A stretch of 64,000 bases of DNA from Peptoniphilus_A harei_B (GTDB taxonomy: Bacteria > Bacillota > Clostridia > Tissierellales > Peptoniphilaceae): the NCBI GenBank assembly GCA_032560695.1, contig JAWGHR010000001.1, positions 334,705 to 398,704 of the forward strand, written 5' to 3'. Below the pieces are notes generated by a model. That model had not been told where the DNA came from and made no database searches. It saw only the letters and a program-made list of their open reading frames with translations. Within the stretch, counting starts at the first letter, position 1, and every line of letters begins with the position of its first letter. Shown piece after piece: positions 53,028 to 61,814 of this stretch. The translations under genes were made by a program, and so were the position numbers.

Positions 53028-55460
53028 TTATATTGTTCGAATTAAATCTATAGTCGGTCTATCTAAAATTCTCTTTAAGGAAAAATGATAGATAATTAGA
53101 TTAATACCATAGACGACTAGCGAAAATCCTAAGAAACTTTTATAGTCATAATATTTTATTAGAGTACTCATTCTTAAATCAGGAACAATTAATGATATTA
53201 CAAACATAACTCCTAAACTCACAATAATAGAAATAGTAAAGGACTTTACCTGTTCTCCAATAAACTCCTTTTGATAAATACTCTTTAACTCATTCACGTC
53301 CATCCCACAAGAGTAAAGGCTGCCGATTTCTTTTTTTCTGCTCATTAGACTTAAATTAATGGATGAGTAGCCATTGGTGATATTTAGTACAAAGATGATT
53401 GATGCAATTCCTATCACAATTTTTATTAGACTTTTCAAATCATTATATTCATTTTTTGCGGTTTCCTCACCTGTTGTGATATTAAAGCGATCTTCTGGTG
53501 AGATTTTACTTCTAATCATGACCTCTACATATTCTTTTACATCTTTGGTATCTGAATCTTTTACTTTCATATTTAATGTATAGGCATAGTTTGTATTTTT
53601 TTCATCGCCGGACTCTTCCATAAGTTTAAAATAAGTGTCGAAATCTGTATAAATTTTTACATCGAAGGGTCTTGTTTTCGACTTATATTTTCCCAAATCT
53701 GTTATCGTCTTTGAAATTTTAATCGTCTTCTTATAATCATTTAAGTTAATGTCTAAACTCTGTGGGTTTTCAAAATATTGAATTCTCTTTGCCTTAGCTA
53801 TTGGAATAGAAGAATCTTTTTGAATTGTATTGTAGAGGACAAATTCACCCTTCTTTCCTCCAAGTTCTTTTAAATCTTTTTCTTCCAAGGCGATGATAAA
53901 TCCATCCATACCCTTTGCCTTATATTTTTCTATATTCTTTCTAGCTTCCTCGTCTAAACCTGTTGCCTTTGCTTCCTTTGAGAATTCGTTAGTGTTTTCC
54001 ACTTGAACATATTTATATTTTGAAATATAAGACTTTTCGTTGGGAATTTTATCTACAATTTCTTTTAATATTTTTGGGACTTGGTTATTTTCGCTAAAAT
54101 AATCCACGGAAAAATTATAGCCATCATCGTAATGAGAAAAATCTCTGTAGTATGTTGAGATGCCTATGATGATTATAAACACCGAAATTATAATGATCCC
54201 TATGGCGGAAATATATCTCTGTGATTTTATTGAAGCTAAGTTGTTGAGTTTTAATTCCTTCCAAAAATCTTTGGCTTTTTTCTTCTTTGATTTTGAAAAA
54301 TCTATATTCCCTCTTATGCCATCTATAATGTTTATTTTAGAAATCTTTTTCGCAGGAGATTTAATGGCTAGTGCCACAATGATAAAAGAAACTAAAATTA
54401 TTGATAAACTTAATAAGGGATTAAATTTCATTACTTCAAAGGCACTTACTCCTTCACCTATTGTTATGTTTTTATACAAACAATATATAAATAAAAAGCC
54501 TGCAGTATGTCCTAAAAGTATTGGAATTGCAGTTGTAACAAGTCCTTCCTTTAGAAGTAAGAGATAAATTTGTCCATTGGTAGATCCTATAGACTTATAA
54601 ATGGAAAGCTCTCGAATCTTCCTTAGCCCCCAAACCCAAAAGATATTTTTTATAAAAAACACAAAGATTGCTATACATCCAAGAACTGATAGAACTAGAA
54701 CTGCCTTGCTCATTATGTTTTGTAGGGGTTCATTTTCTACTCCATAATAGTTTATGAGACTTTCAGAAAATTCTAAAGTAACATCTTTACCAAGTATATT
54801 ATTTATTTCATTTTGTATATTGTCTCTATTTTTGTAAGCTTCTTCAAATGAATGAAATTTTACAAAGGTTCTAAAAGTGGTCATTTTATCTTGTAGTCCT
54901 AGAGCAAAATTCAGTTTACTGTACTTGTTGTAGACATCTCCGTAAACACCGACTAAAGTAAAGCTTTTAGAACCTTGGCTCTCAAATTTTTCTCTGTCAG
55001 TATTTGCACTTGTGGGGCCTATCTCTTCGCCATTTAAAAACCTTTTGCCCAAATCAAGTTCTAGCTTGTCGCCTATTGTAAGTTTGTTTTTCTTTACGAG
55101 GCTTTCAGATAGTACAATTTCGTCTTCCTTAGTAGCAAATCTACCTTCAATAAGTCTTGAATATTCCCTCATCTTATTGATTGCTTGGTCTTGGTAATTG
55201 ATAACGACTAAATCGTCAGCAAGTTTTCCGTTGTCAGGATTAAGGGACATTTTACCTATTAAGTCTATATCTTCAAAGGACTTTAACTTTTCAACATCTT
55301 CATTTGAAAGTTCTTCTTTAATCTCCCCATGATAAAAGCTCGAAGCCATGTAATAACCATAGTTAGCCCTCAAACTTCTGTACCCATAATAAAAAATTAC
55401 AGTGAAAAACAAACTTACAATAAATAGTGAGATGAAAATAGGAAAATTCTTATTATTCAT
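53028..55460 (-). CDS. FtsX-like ABC permease (MacB type)
   Basis: About 810 residues. One N-terminal membrane helix, an extracytoplasmic domain (about 30-255), three helices, a second helix-flanked outer domain (about 440-670), then three helices ending ILDRPTIDLIRTI. Two FtsX-type blocks in one chain. It works with the ATPase encoded just upstream (8-bp overlap). Such systems act in peptide efflux, lipoprotein release or envelope stress sensing; the substrate is unknown. ATG at 55460 chosen because GGGAG lies 9 bp upstream. Confidence 0.88.
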   Translation of the reverse strand: MNNKNFPIFISLFIVSLFFTVIFYYGYRSLRANYGYYMASSFYHGEIKEELSNEDVEKLKSFEDIDLIGKMSLNPDNGKLADDLVVINYQDQAINKMREYSRLIEGRFATKEDEIVLSESLVKKNKLTIGDKLELDLGKRFLNGEEIGPTSANTDREKFESQGSKSFTLVGVYGDVYNKYSKLNFALGLQDKMTTFRTFVKFHSFEEAYKNRDNIQNEINNILGKDVTLEFSESLINYYGVENEPLQNIMSKAVLVLSVLGCIAIFVFFIKNIFWVWGLRKIRELSIYKSIGSTNGQIYLLLLKEGLVTTAIPILLGHTAGFLFIYCLYKNITIGEGVSAFEVMKFNPLLSLSIILVSFIIVALAIKSPAKKISKINIIDGIRGNIDFSKSKKKKAKDFWKELKLNNLASIKSQRYISAIGIIIISVFIIIIGISTYYRDFSHYDDGYNFSVDYFSENNQVPKILKEIVDKIPNEKSYISKYKYVQVENTNEFSKEAKATGLDEEARKNIEKYKAKGMDGFIIALEEKDLKELGGKKGEFVLYNTIQKDSSIPIAKAKRIQYFENPQSLDINLNDYKKTIKISKTITDLGKYKSKTRPFDVKIYTDFDTYFKLMEESGDEKNTNYAYTLNMKVKDSDTKDVKEYVEVMIRSKISPEDRFNITTGEETAKNEYNDLKSLIKIVIGIASIIFVLNITNGYSSINLSLMSRKKEIGSLYSCGMDVNELKSIYQKEFIGEQVKSFTISIIVSLGVMFVISLIVPDLRMSTLIKYYDYKSFLGFSLVVYGINLIIYHFSLKRILDRPTIDLIRTI

Positions 55461-56133
55461 TCTTATCATCTCCCACTACTTTTCCATCAACAATTGTTAC
55501 TACTCTTTCTGCTTCTAGAGCTATGGACTCGTCATGAGTGATTACAATAATTGTCTGTTTTAAAGTCCTATTAAAATATTTTAAAATTTCAATTATTTCT
55601 CTTGAATTTTCCCTGTCTAGGTTTCCCGTTGGTTCATCAGCGAGTACAAGAGACGGAGAATAGATAAGACTCCTTGCTATGGCAACCCTTTGTTGCTGGC
55701 CTCCTGATAGTTCACTTGGAAAAGAATCTAACTTATTTTCTATGCCAAGTTTTCTAACTATATCTAATAAGACGTCCTCATTGATTTTTCTCTTATCAAG
55801 CTTTAGGGGCAACTCAATGTTATGCCTTACTGTTAAGTTGGGGATTAAATTATAAAATTGATAAATTAATCCTACTTTTCTTCTCCTAAAGAGAGCTAAT
55901 TCTTTTGATGAATATTTTGAGATGTCATTGCCGTCTATAAATATTTTCCCAGAACTTGGATTGTCCACACCACCCAACAAGTGAAGAAGGGTTGACTTGC
56001 CTGATCCACTTGGTCCAACAATTGCAATAAATTCTCCTTTTTCTATTTTTAAATTAACATCATCAATTGCTCTTACAAGATTTTCTCCACTTCCATAAGT
56101 TTTTGATAAATTTTCAGTTCTAACAATTTCCAT
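55453..56133 (-). CDS. ABC transporter ATPase, LolD/MacB type
   Basis: 226 residues. Walker A GPSGSGKST, signature LSGGQQQRVAIARS, Walker B LVLADEPTGNLD and the switch histidine VITHDES are present. Supplies energy to the permease that overlaps its 3' end. Its ribosome site (AAAGGGAGG) is next to a 9-bp stem (56142-56150 with 56160-56168). It lies 47 bp downstream of the sensor kinase. Confidence 0.93.
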   Translation of the reverse strand: MEIVRTENLSKTYGSGENLVRAIDDVNLKIEKGEFIAIVGPSGSGKSTLLHLLGGVDNPSSGKIFIDGNDISKYSSKELALFRRRKVGLIYQFYNLIPNLTVRHNIELPLKLDKRKINEDVLLDIVRKLGIENKLDSFPSELSGGQQQRVAIARSLIYSPSLVLADEPTGNLDRENSREIIEILKYFNRTLKQTIIVITHDESIALEAERVVTIVDGKVVGDDKNE

Positions 56134-56141
56134 ATGTACCT

Positions 56142-56168
56142 CCCTTTATTTGTCTAAATAATAAAGGG
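56142..56168 (-). promoter_or_regulatory. Hairpin masking the ATPase ribosome site
   Basis: CCCTTTATT/AATAAAGGG stem on the transcript; the AAAGGG arm is part of the Shine-Dalgarno of the ABC ATPase gene. It could tune transporter output relative to the two-component pair. Confidence 0.5.
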
Positions 56169-56180
56169 TTAAAATGACTT

Positions 56181-57044
56181 TTAAGTGACATTGTAAAATT
56201 TAATTTTAAAAATCGCACCATCTTTTCCATTTTTTACAGATATATCTCCATTGTTTGCCTCAACAATAGATTTTGCCATGGCAAGGCCAATGCCAAAGCC
56301 CTTAGAGTCAGGACTCTTGTAAAATCTTTCAAATATTTTTTTGAAGTTTTCTTCTTTAATACCTCCACCGTCATCTTCAATTATTATCTCTGTGTAAATT
56401 GGATTTTTATTTGTAGAAATTTTAATTTTTGTAAGTCTGTCAAGGCTTAAAGCATTCTTAATAATATTTATTAGGGCTTCAGAGATCCAATAGTAATCGA
56501 CTTTTATCTTATAATCCTCATAGTCACAAATAACTTTTATCTTCTTATCATCAATTGATTTTCTTAAAATATCTAATGCATAATCAAGTATTTCTGAAAT
56601 AAAAACTTCTCTCTTGTCCATCTTGTCAATATTTGCATCAAGACTAGATATCTTTAACAAGATGTCAGCAAGAGAGTTAAGCCTTTCAAGTTGAAGCTCA
56701 AGCCCCTCAATCTCTTTTTTATTATCTTCAGTCTTATCAATTGTTTCCAAGTCAAAGACCATTGAAGTGATTGGAGTCTTTATTTGATGGGCAATATCTT
56801 CTAGGTTTTGTCTTTGTTTTTTTGAATTTATCTCCACTAATTCTCTTGCCTCAACAAGTTCTACAAATATCTTATAAATTTTGTCTTCAAGTATAGAAAA
56901 TTCATCTTGGACCATGGGGATTGAATAGTTTTTTTCTCCCAATCTATCTATAAGATTTTCCAATTCTTCAATTCTCTTCTTTTGTCTTTTCTTTAAAAAA
57001 TAATAAAGCGCCAATAAGCTCACTGGGTAAAATAAATAAATCAT
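56181..57044 (-). CDS. Sensor histidine kinase
   Basis: 287 residues. A single N-terminal membrane helix (about 2-18), then a coiled coil, H-box EDIAHQIKTPITS with H86, N box LINIIKNALS, DDGGGI, and KGFGIGLAMAKSI. There is almost no external part, so it probably senses through the membrane or via a partner such as the downstream transporter. It shares one base with the response-regulator gene. Confidence 0.92.
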   Translation of the reverse strand: MIYLFYPVSLLALYYFLKKRQKKRIEELENLIDRLGEKNYSIPMVQDEFSILEDKIYKIFVELVEARELVEINSKKQRQNLEDIAHQIKTPITSMVFDLETIDKTEDNKKEIEGLELQLERLNSLADILLKISSLDANIDKMDKREVFISEILDYALDILRKSIDDKKIKVICDYEDYKIKVDYYWISEALINIIKNALSLDRLTKIKISTNKNPIYTEIIIEDDGGGIKEENFKKIFERFYKSPDSKGFGIGLAMAKSIVEANNGDISVKNGKDGAIFKIKFYNVT

Positions 57045-57691
57045 CAGTCCATCCTATAACCTATTCCACGTATTGTCTTAAGAATGTCTCTGTCACTTTT
57101 ATCTCTTATTCTTTTAACAGTAGCAGTAAGTGTATTATCGTTGACAAACTTTTCTCGACTATCCCAAAATCTTTCCAGTAAAAAGTCCCTAGTAAAAATT
57201 CTATTGGGATTATTTATAAATAATTTCATCACTTGAAATTCTAATGACGTTAAATCTAGTTTTTTTTCTTTATAATAAAAGCTTCCTTCCTTATTATTTA
57301 GGACCAGGTCCCTAAAGCTAATAAAATCATCTTTAACAAGAGCCGTCCTAAGAGTCTTATCTATTCTAGCTCTTAAGATAGAGAGCTTAAAGGGTTTTGT
57401 AATGTAATCGTCAGCCCCACTATCTAGGGCTCTCACGATAAATTTCTCATCGTTTTTTACTGTTGTGATTATTACTCTCACATTGTTTTCTCTCAAAGTC
57501 TTCAACAAGTTGATTCCATCCCTATCAGGCAAATTTATATCTAAGATTGCCAAGTCAAAAGAATTATTTATTTTTATCCTTGCTTCTTCAAAGTTTTTAC
57601 AAATTTCTACTTCAAAATCATTTTTTGACAAGTAGGACTCAATGCCACTTGATAAAATTTCATCGTCTTCTATTAAAATTATTTTTTTCAT
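57044..57691 (-). CDS. OmpR-family response regulator
   Basis: 215 residues: receiver domain with ED pocket (8-10), phospho-acceptor D51 (LAILDINLP) and ITKPF, then an OmpR-type winged helix (about 125-215, TATVKRIRDKS and RTIRGIGYRMD in pattern). First gene of the five-gene unit regulator-kinase-ATPase-permease-small protein; likely controls that transporter in response to an envelope signal. Confidence 0.93.
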   Translation of the reverse strand: MKKIILIEDDEILSSGIESYLSKNDFEVEICKNFEEARIKINNSFDLAILDINLPDRDGINLLKTLRENNVRVIITTVKNDEKFIVRALDSGADDYITKPFKLSILRARIDKTLRTALVKDDFISFRDLVLNNKEGSFYYKEKKLDLTSLEFQVMKLFINNPNRIFTRDFLLERFWDSREKFVNDNTLTATVKRIRDKSDRDILKTIRGIGYRMD

Positions 57692-57787
57692 TTAATCACC
57701 TAACATAATCTTGTAAACAAATTCTACCACACTTTGATTTTTAAAAGAATTCCTAATCATTTTGGCTAATTATAAATCTTCCCAACA

Positions 57788-57815
57788 AAAAAGCACCGGC
57801 CTTTGCCAGTGCTTG
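57788..57815 (-). terminator. Terminator of the glycolytic operon
   Basis: 10-bp stem with two mismatches (57791-57800 with 57806-57815) and U6 tail on the minus strand, past the sixA-like stop. Confidence 0.88.
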
Positions 57816-57829
57816 TGCTTTAAAATTTT

Positions 57830-58243
57830 TTATTCTGCAAAGTCCTGAGGATTTATTTCCACAAAATTTATGCTGCCCCTTGAGACAATTTTCATCTCAC
57901 CTGTTAGTTGGTAAATCCAATTTGATATAAAGGGCTCATGAGATACTAAAATATAATTCCCGTCTTGGTCAAAGGTTTTTAAAATATCTCTTATCCTTCC
58001 ACCTGCAAGATAGTCCTTGACTTCATAGTCTGAGTCCAAATGCTTTGCCAAGATCTCTGCAGTTTCCTTTGCCCTTTCAAGAGGTGAAGAATAAATTTTG
58101 TAGGACCTCTTGTCCTCTAACCTATTTGCAAAGGCCTTAAAGGAATTTTCTAACTTGACCCTACCAATTGTTGTCAACTTTCTCTTGAAGTCGTCTTCAG
58201 CATAAATTTCTGCTTCGCCATGTCTTATAAAGTAAATTTTCAT
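57830..58243 (-). CDS. SixA-like phosphohistidine phosphatase (histidine phosphatase family)
   Basis: 137 residues, short single-domain form of the histidine phosphatase fold. RHGE at 7-10 with nucleophile H8, SSPLERAKETA, and second histidine H102 in LVSHEPF. The length fits SixA, which removes phosphate from histidine on signalling or PTS proteins, and not a phosphoglycerate mutase. It overlaps eno by 4 bp, which ties its synthesis to glycolysis; a PTS link is a guess. Confidence 0.88.
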   Translation of the reverse strand: MKIYFIRHGEAEIYAEDDFKRKLTTIGRVKLENSFKAFANRLEDKRSYKIYSSPLERAKETAEILAKHLDSDYEVKDYLAGGRIRDILKTFDQDGNYILVSHEPFISNWIYQLTGEMKIVSRGSINFVEINPQDFAE

Positions 58244-59532
58244 TTTCTATCAATGTTGTAGAAGGCAGCAAAGCCAGGATAAATTGCTAAGTCACCTAGT
58301 TCATCTTCAATTCTTAGAAGCTCATTGTATTTTGCAACTCTTTCAGATCTTGCTGGTGCTCCAGTTTTTATAAAGCCAGCGTTAGTTGCAACTGCAAGGT
58401 CTGCTATTGTTGAGTCTTCACTTTCTCCTGATCTGTGAGAAATTATTGCAGTGTAGTTGTGTCTCTTTGCAAGTTCTATAGAGTCAAGAGTTTCTGTGAT
58501 TGTTCCAATTTGATTTAACTTGATTAGGATTGAGTTTGCAGATTCCTTTTCAATTCCTTCTTGAAGTCTCTTAGTGTTTGTAACAAAGAAATCGTCCCCA
58601 ACTAATTGAACTCTGTCGCCTAGTAAGTCTGTAAGGTGCTTCCAACCTTCCCAGTCGTCTTCGTCAAGTCCGTCTTCTATTGAATAGATTGGATATTCAT
58701 TTACTAGTTCTTCATAGAATTTTGAAAGTTCTTCTGATGTGAACTCACGACCTTCTCCTTCAAGAATATATTTTTTCTTGTCCTTGTCATAAAATTCTGA
58801 AGCTGCAGCATCAATTGCAAGCACAATGTCCTTGCCTGCTTCATAACCTGCTGCCTTTACAGCATCGAGTATGCAGTCAAAGGCTTTTTTATTGGATTCA
58901 AGGTTTGGTGCAAAGCCACCTTCGTCGCCAACACCAGTTGAAAGTCCCTTGTCCTTTAAAACTTTTTTAAGTGCGTGATAAACTTCTGCGCCCATTCTCA
59001 AAGCTTCTTTAAAAGTTTTTGCTCCTACTGGCATAATCATAAATTCTTGGATGTCTACATTGTTGTCAGCGTGTTCGCCACCATTGATTATATTCATCAT
59101 TGGGATTGGCATAGTCTTTGCATTTACTCCACCAAGATATTGGTAAAGTGGAAGTCCAGCTTCGTTTGCTGCTGCTCTTGCAACTGCAATAGATACACCA
59201 AGGATTGCATTGGCTCCAAGATTTCCCTTGTTTTCACTTCCATCAAGTTCAATAAGCATCTTGTCAATACCAAGTTGGTCAAAGCAATCAAAGCAAATTA
59301 ATTCTTCGGCAATTTTTTCATTTACATTTGCAACTGCCTTTTCAACGCCCTTGCCATTGTATCTTTCTTCTCCGTCACGAAGTTCTACAGCTTCGTGGAT
59401 ACCAGTTGATGCACCACTTGGTACAATTGCAGAACCAAAACCGCCATTAAGTGTTCCAACTTCTACTTCAACTGTTGGGTTTCCCCTTGAATCAAGGACT
59501 TCTCTCGCATAAACGTAATCAATTAAACTCAT
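58240..59532 (-). CDS. eno: Enolase
   Basis: 430 residues, the normal length. 2-phosphoglycerate to phosphoenolpyruvate with Mg2+. N-terminal REVLDSRGNPTVEVEV, the catalytic GVGDEGGFAPNL loop, metal ligands in LAIDAAASEF, SIEDGLDEDDWEGW and GDDFFVTN, and the signature SHRSGESEDS. Fourth gene of pgk-tpiA-gpmI-eno-sixA, 39 bp after gpmI. Confidence 0.98.
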   Translation of the reverse strand: MSLIDYVYAREVLDSRGNPTVEVEVGTLNGGFGSAIVPSGASTGIHEAVELRDGEERYNGKGVEKAVANVNEKIAEELICFDCFDQLGIDKMLIELDGSENKGNLGANAILGVSIAVARAAANEAGLPLYQYLGGVNAKTMPIPMMNIINGGEHADNNVDIQEFMIMPVGAKTFKEALRMGAEVYHALKKVLKDKGLSTGVGDEGGFAPNLESNKKAFDCILDAVKAAGYEAGKDIVLAIDAAASEFYDKDKKKYILEGEGREFTSEELSKFYEELVNEYPIYSIEDGLDEDDWEGWKHLTDLLGDRVQLVGDDFFVTNTKRLQEGIEKESANSILIKLNQIGTITETLDSIELAKRHNYTAIISHRSGESEDSTIADLAVATNAGFIKTGAPARSERVAKYNELLRIEDELGDLAIYPGFAAFYNIDRK

Positions 59533-59571
59533 AATTCCTCCTAAATTTAAATAAATTTCTAGTAAATTCTA

Positions 59572-61074
59572 TTAAAATAAAGACTTGCCAGTCATAAGCT
59601 CTGGCTGATCTAAGCCCATCATTTTTAAAATTGTTGGCGACAAGTCGCAAAGGGCTCCGCCTGATCTTAATTCTTCATCCCTATTAAATAAAAATAGGGG
59701 AACAAGGTTTGTGCTGTGGCTTGTTACAATATTGCCTTCATCATCAATCATGTATTCACAGTTTCCATGGTCTGCAGTTATTATTGCTGATCCATCTTTT
59801 TCTTTTAAGACCTTTAAGATTCTTCCAAGGTCATGGTCCACAGTTTCAACTGCCTTTATGGCTGCTTGTAAGTCTCCTGTGTGACCAACCATGTCTGGAT
59901 TTGCAAAGTTTAAAATTATTAGGCCGTATTTGTCCTTTTCCAAACTTTCAATAACCTTATCTGTAACTTCATTGGCAGACATTTCTGGCTTTAAGTCATA
60001 GGTTGCAACCTTTGGAGATGGAATTAGGATTCTGTCCTCGCCTTCAAAAGGCTTTTCGCGTCCACCGTTAAAGAAAAATGTAACGTGGGCATATTTTTCT
60101 GTCTCTGCAATCCTAAGTTGCTTTATTTTATTTTTTTCAAGAACTTCTCCCAAAGTATCCTTTGGAATTTCGTCCTTAAAGGCAACTAGCTTATTCTTTA
60201 TTTCCTTGTCATACTCTGTCATAGCAACAAGAGTAGTGTCTATTTTTTCTCTTTCAAAACCTGCGAAGTCATCATCTACAAGTGCCCTTGTTATTTGTCT
60301 AACCCTGTCTGGTCTAAAGTTGAAGATAATTACTGAGTCCTTATCTTTAATTTCAGAGTCCCTTATAAATTTGGCAGGTTCTAAAAATTCATCTGTAACA
60401 TCTTTATCATAGGATGACTTAATATAGGAAAGAATTTCCTCTTCAGTGAAGTCCACATCACTTACTAGGTTGTCGTAGTATTTTTTAGTTCTTTCCCATC
60501 TCTTGTCACGGTCCATGGCATAATATCTTCCAGAAATTGTGGCAATTTTTCCGTTTCCAACTTTTTCGATTTCCTCTTGAAGTTCTCTTATATCATCAAG
60601 GGCTGCATGAGGAGAAACGTCACGTCCATCGGTAATTGCATGGATGTAAGTTTTTTCAATGCCCTCTTCCTTCATGAGTTCTATTAAGGCCTTTAGGTGA
60701 TCAAGGTGGGAGTGAACTCCTCCCTTAGACACAAGTCCAATGAGGTGAAGGCTTGAATTATTTTCTCTTGCATTGTCTATTGCTTTTTTAAACTCAGGGT
60801 TTTTAAAAAATTCTCCTGACTTAATTGACTCGGTAATTTTAGTCAAGTTTTGGTAGATAACTCTTCCTGCCCCAATGTTTAAGTGACCAACTTCAGAATT
60901 TCCCATTTGTCCATGAGGAAGTCCAACATATTCTTCGCTGGCATAAATTTTTGTGTGAGGTGAAGTTTTGTAAAGCCCATCAAGAGTTGGAGTCTTTGCA
61001 AGTTTAACTGCGTTGCCAACTTCACTTTCATTTATTCCAAATCCATCTAGTATTATTAGCATTGTTGGTTTCAT
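59572..61074 (-). CDS. gpmI: 2,3-bisphosphoglycerate-independent phosphoglycerate mutase
   Basis: 500 residues (family about 510). Alkaline-phosphatase-like fold binding two Mn2+. Start MLIILDGFGINES; catalytic serine in GQMGNSEVGHLNIG (about 62); DGRDVSPHAA, GRYYAMDRDKRW, NFANPDMVGHTGD and ITADHGNCE are all present. Interconverts 3- and 2-phosphoglycerate. It overlaps tpiA by 4 bp. Confidence 0.97.
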   Translation of the reverse strand: MKPTMLIILDGFGINESEVGNAVKLAKTPTLDGLYKTSPHTKIYASEEYVGLPHGQMGNSEVGHLNIGAGRVIYQNLTKITESIKSGEFFKNPEFKKAIDNARENNSSLHLIGLVSKGGVHSHLDHLKALIELMKEEGIEKTYIHAITDGRDVSPHAALDDIRELQEEIEKVGNGKIATISGRYYAMDRDKRWERTKKYYDNLVSDVDFTEEEILSYIKSSYDKDVTDEFLEPAKFIRDSEIKDKDSVIIFNFRPDRVRQITRALVDDDFAGFEREKIDTTLVAMTEYDKEIKNKLVAFKDEIPKDTLGEVLEKNKIKQLRIAETEKYAHVTFFFNGGREKPFEGEDRILIPSPKVATYDLKPEMSANEVTDKVIESLEKDKYGLIILNFANPDMVGHTGDLQAAIKAVETVDHDLGRILKVLKEKDGSAIITADHGNCEYMIDDEGNIVTSHSTNLVPLFLFNRDEELRSGGALCDLSPTILKMMGLDQPELMTGKSLF

Positions 61075-61814
61075 AGACTTTCACCAGCTTTTATAATTTC
61101 AATAAAGTCACTAGCCTTCAGGCTTGCTCCACCAACTAGGACTCCATCAATATTTTCCTTGGACAAAATTTCTCCTGCATTTGATGGTTTAACAGATCCA
61201 CCATATAAAATTCTAATTTGTTGAGAAATTTCTCCATATTTTTCATCAATTACATTTCTTATTTCCCTGCACATGATTTCTGCATCTTCAGATGAGCAAG
61301 TTTTTCCTGTTCCAATTGCCCAGATTGGTTCGTAGGCAATAGTAAGATTTTCTAAGTCATCAACTCCATCAAGAGAATTTAAAAGTTCATCTCTTACAAA
61401 GTCAATTTCCTTGCCTTCTTCTTTGATTTCAAGGGATTCACCTAGACAAAGAATTACTGATAAGTCATCTGCAAGGGCCTTTTTCACCTTGGCATTTATA
61501 ATCTCATCACTTTCAGAAAACTTTTCACGTCTTTCAGAGTGTCCGATTATTACATCATCTACACCAATATCTTTTAACATTGAAGTTGAAACCTCGCCAG
61601 TGTAGGCTCCATCATCAAACTGAGACACATTTTGTCCAGCCACTTTTATCTCATCTTTCAAGTTTTTTCTCAAACTTTCAAGGGAAACAAAAGATGGTGC
61701 TATTAAAACATCAACCTTATTAAATTCAAATTCATTTATTTCTTTTGCGAATTCAAGGGCCTCAGAAGAAGTCTTATTCATCTTCCAATTGCCACAAATA
61801 TATTTTCTTCTCAT
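61071..61814 (-). CDS. tpiA: Triosephosphate isomerase
   Basis: 247 residues. Start GNWKMNKT with the active-site Asn and Lys, catalytic histidine in IIGHSERR, catalytic glutamate in AYEPIWAIGTG, and loops LYGGSVKPSNA and DGVLVGGASL. Interconverts dihydroxyacetone phosphate and glyceraldehyde-3-phosphate. Four-base overlaps with both pgk and gpmI indicate coupled translation. Confidence 0.98.
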   Translation of the reverse strand: MRRKYICGNWKMNKTSSEALEFAKEINEFEFNKVDVLIAPSFVSLESLRKNLKDEIKVAGQNVSQFDDGAYTGEVSTSMLKDIGVDDVIIGHSERREKFSESDEIINAKVKKALADDLSVILCLGESLEIKEEGKEIDFVRDELLNSLDGVDDLENLTIAYEPIWAIGTGKTCSSEDAEIMCREIRNVIDEKYGEISQQIRILYGGSVKPSNAGEILSKENIDGVLVGGASLKASDFIEIIKAGESL

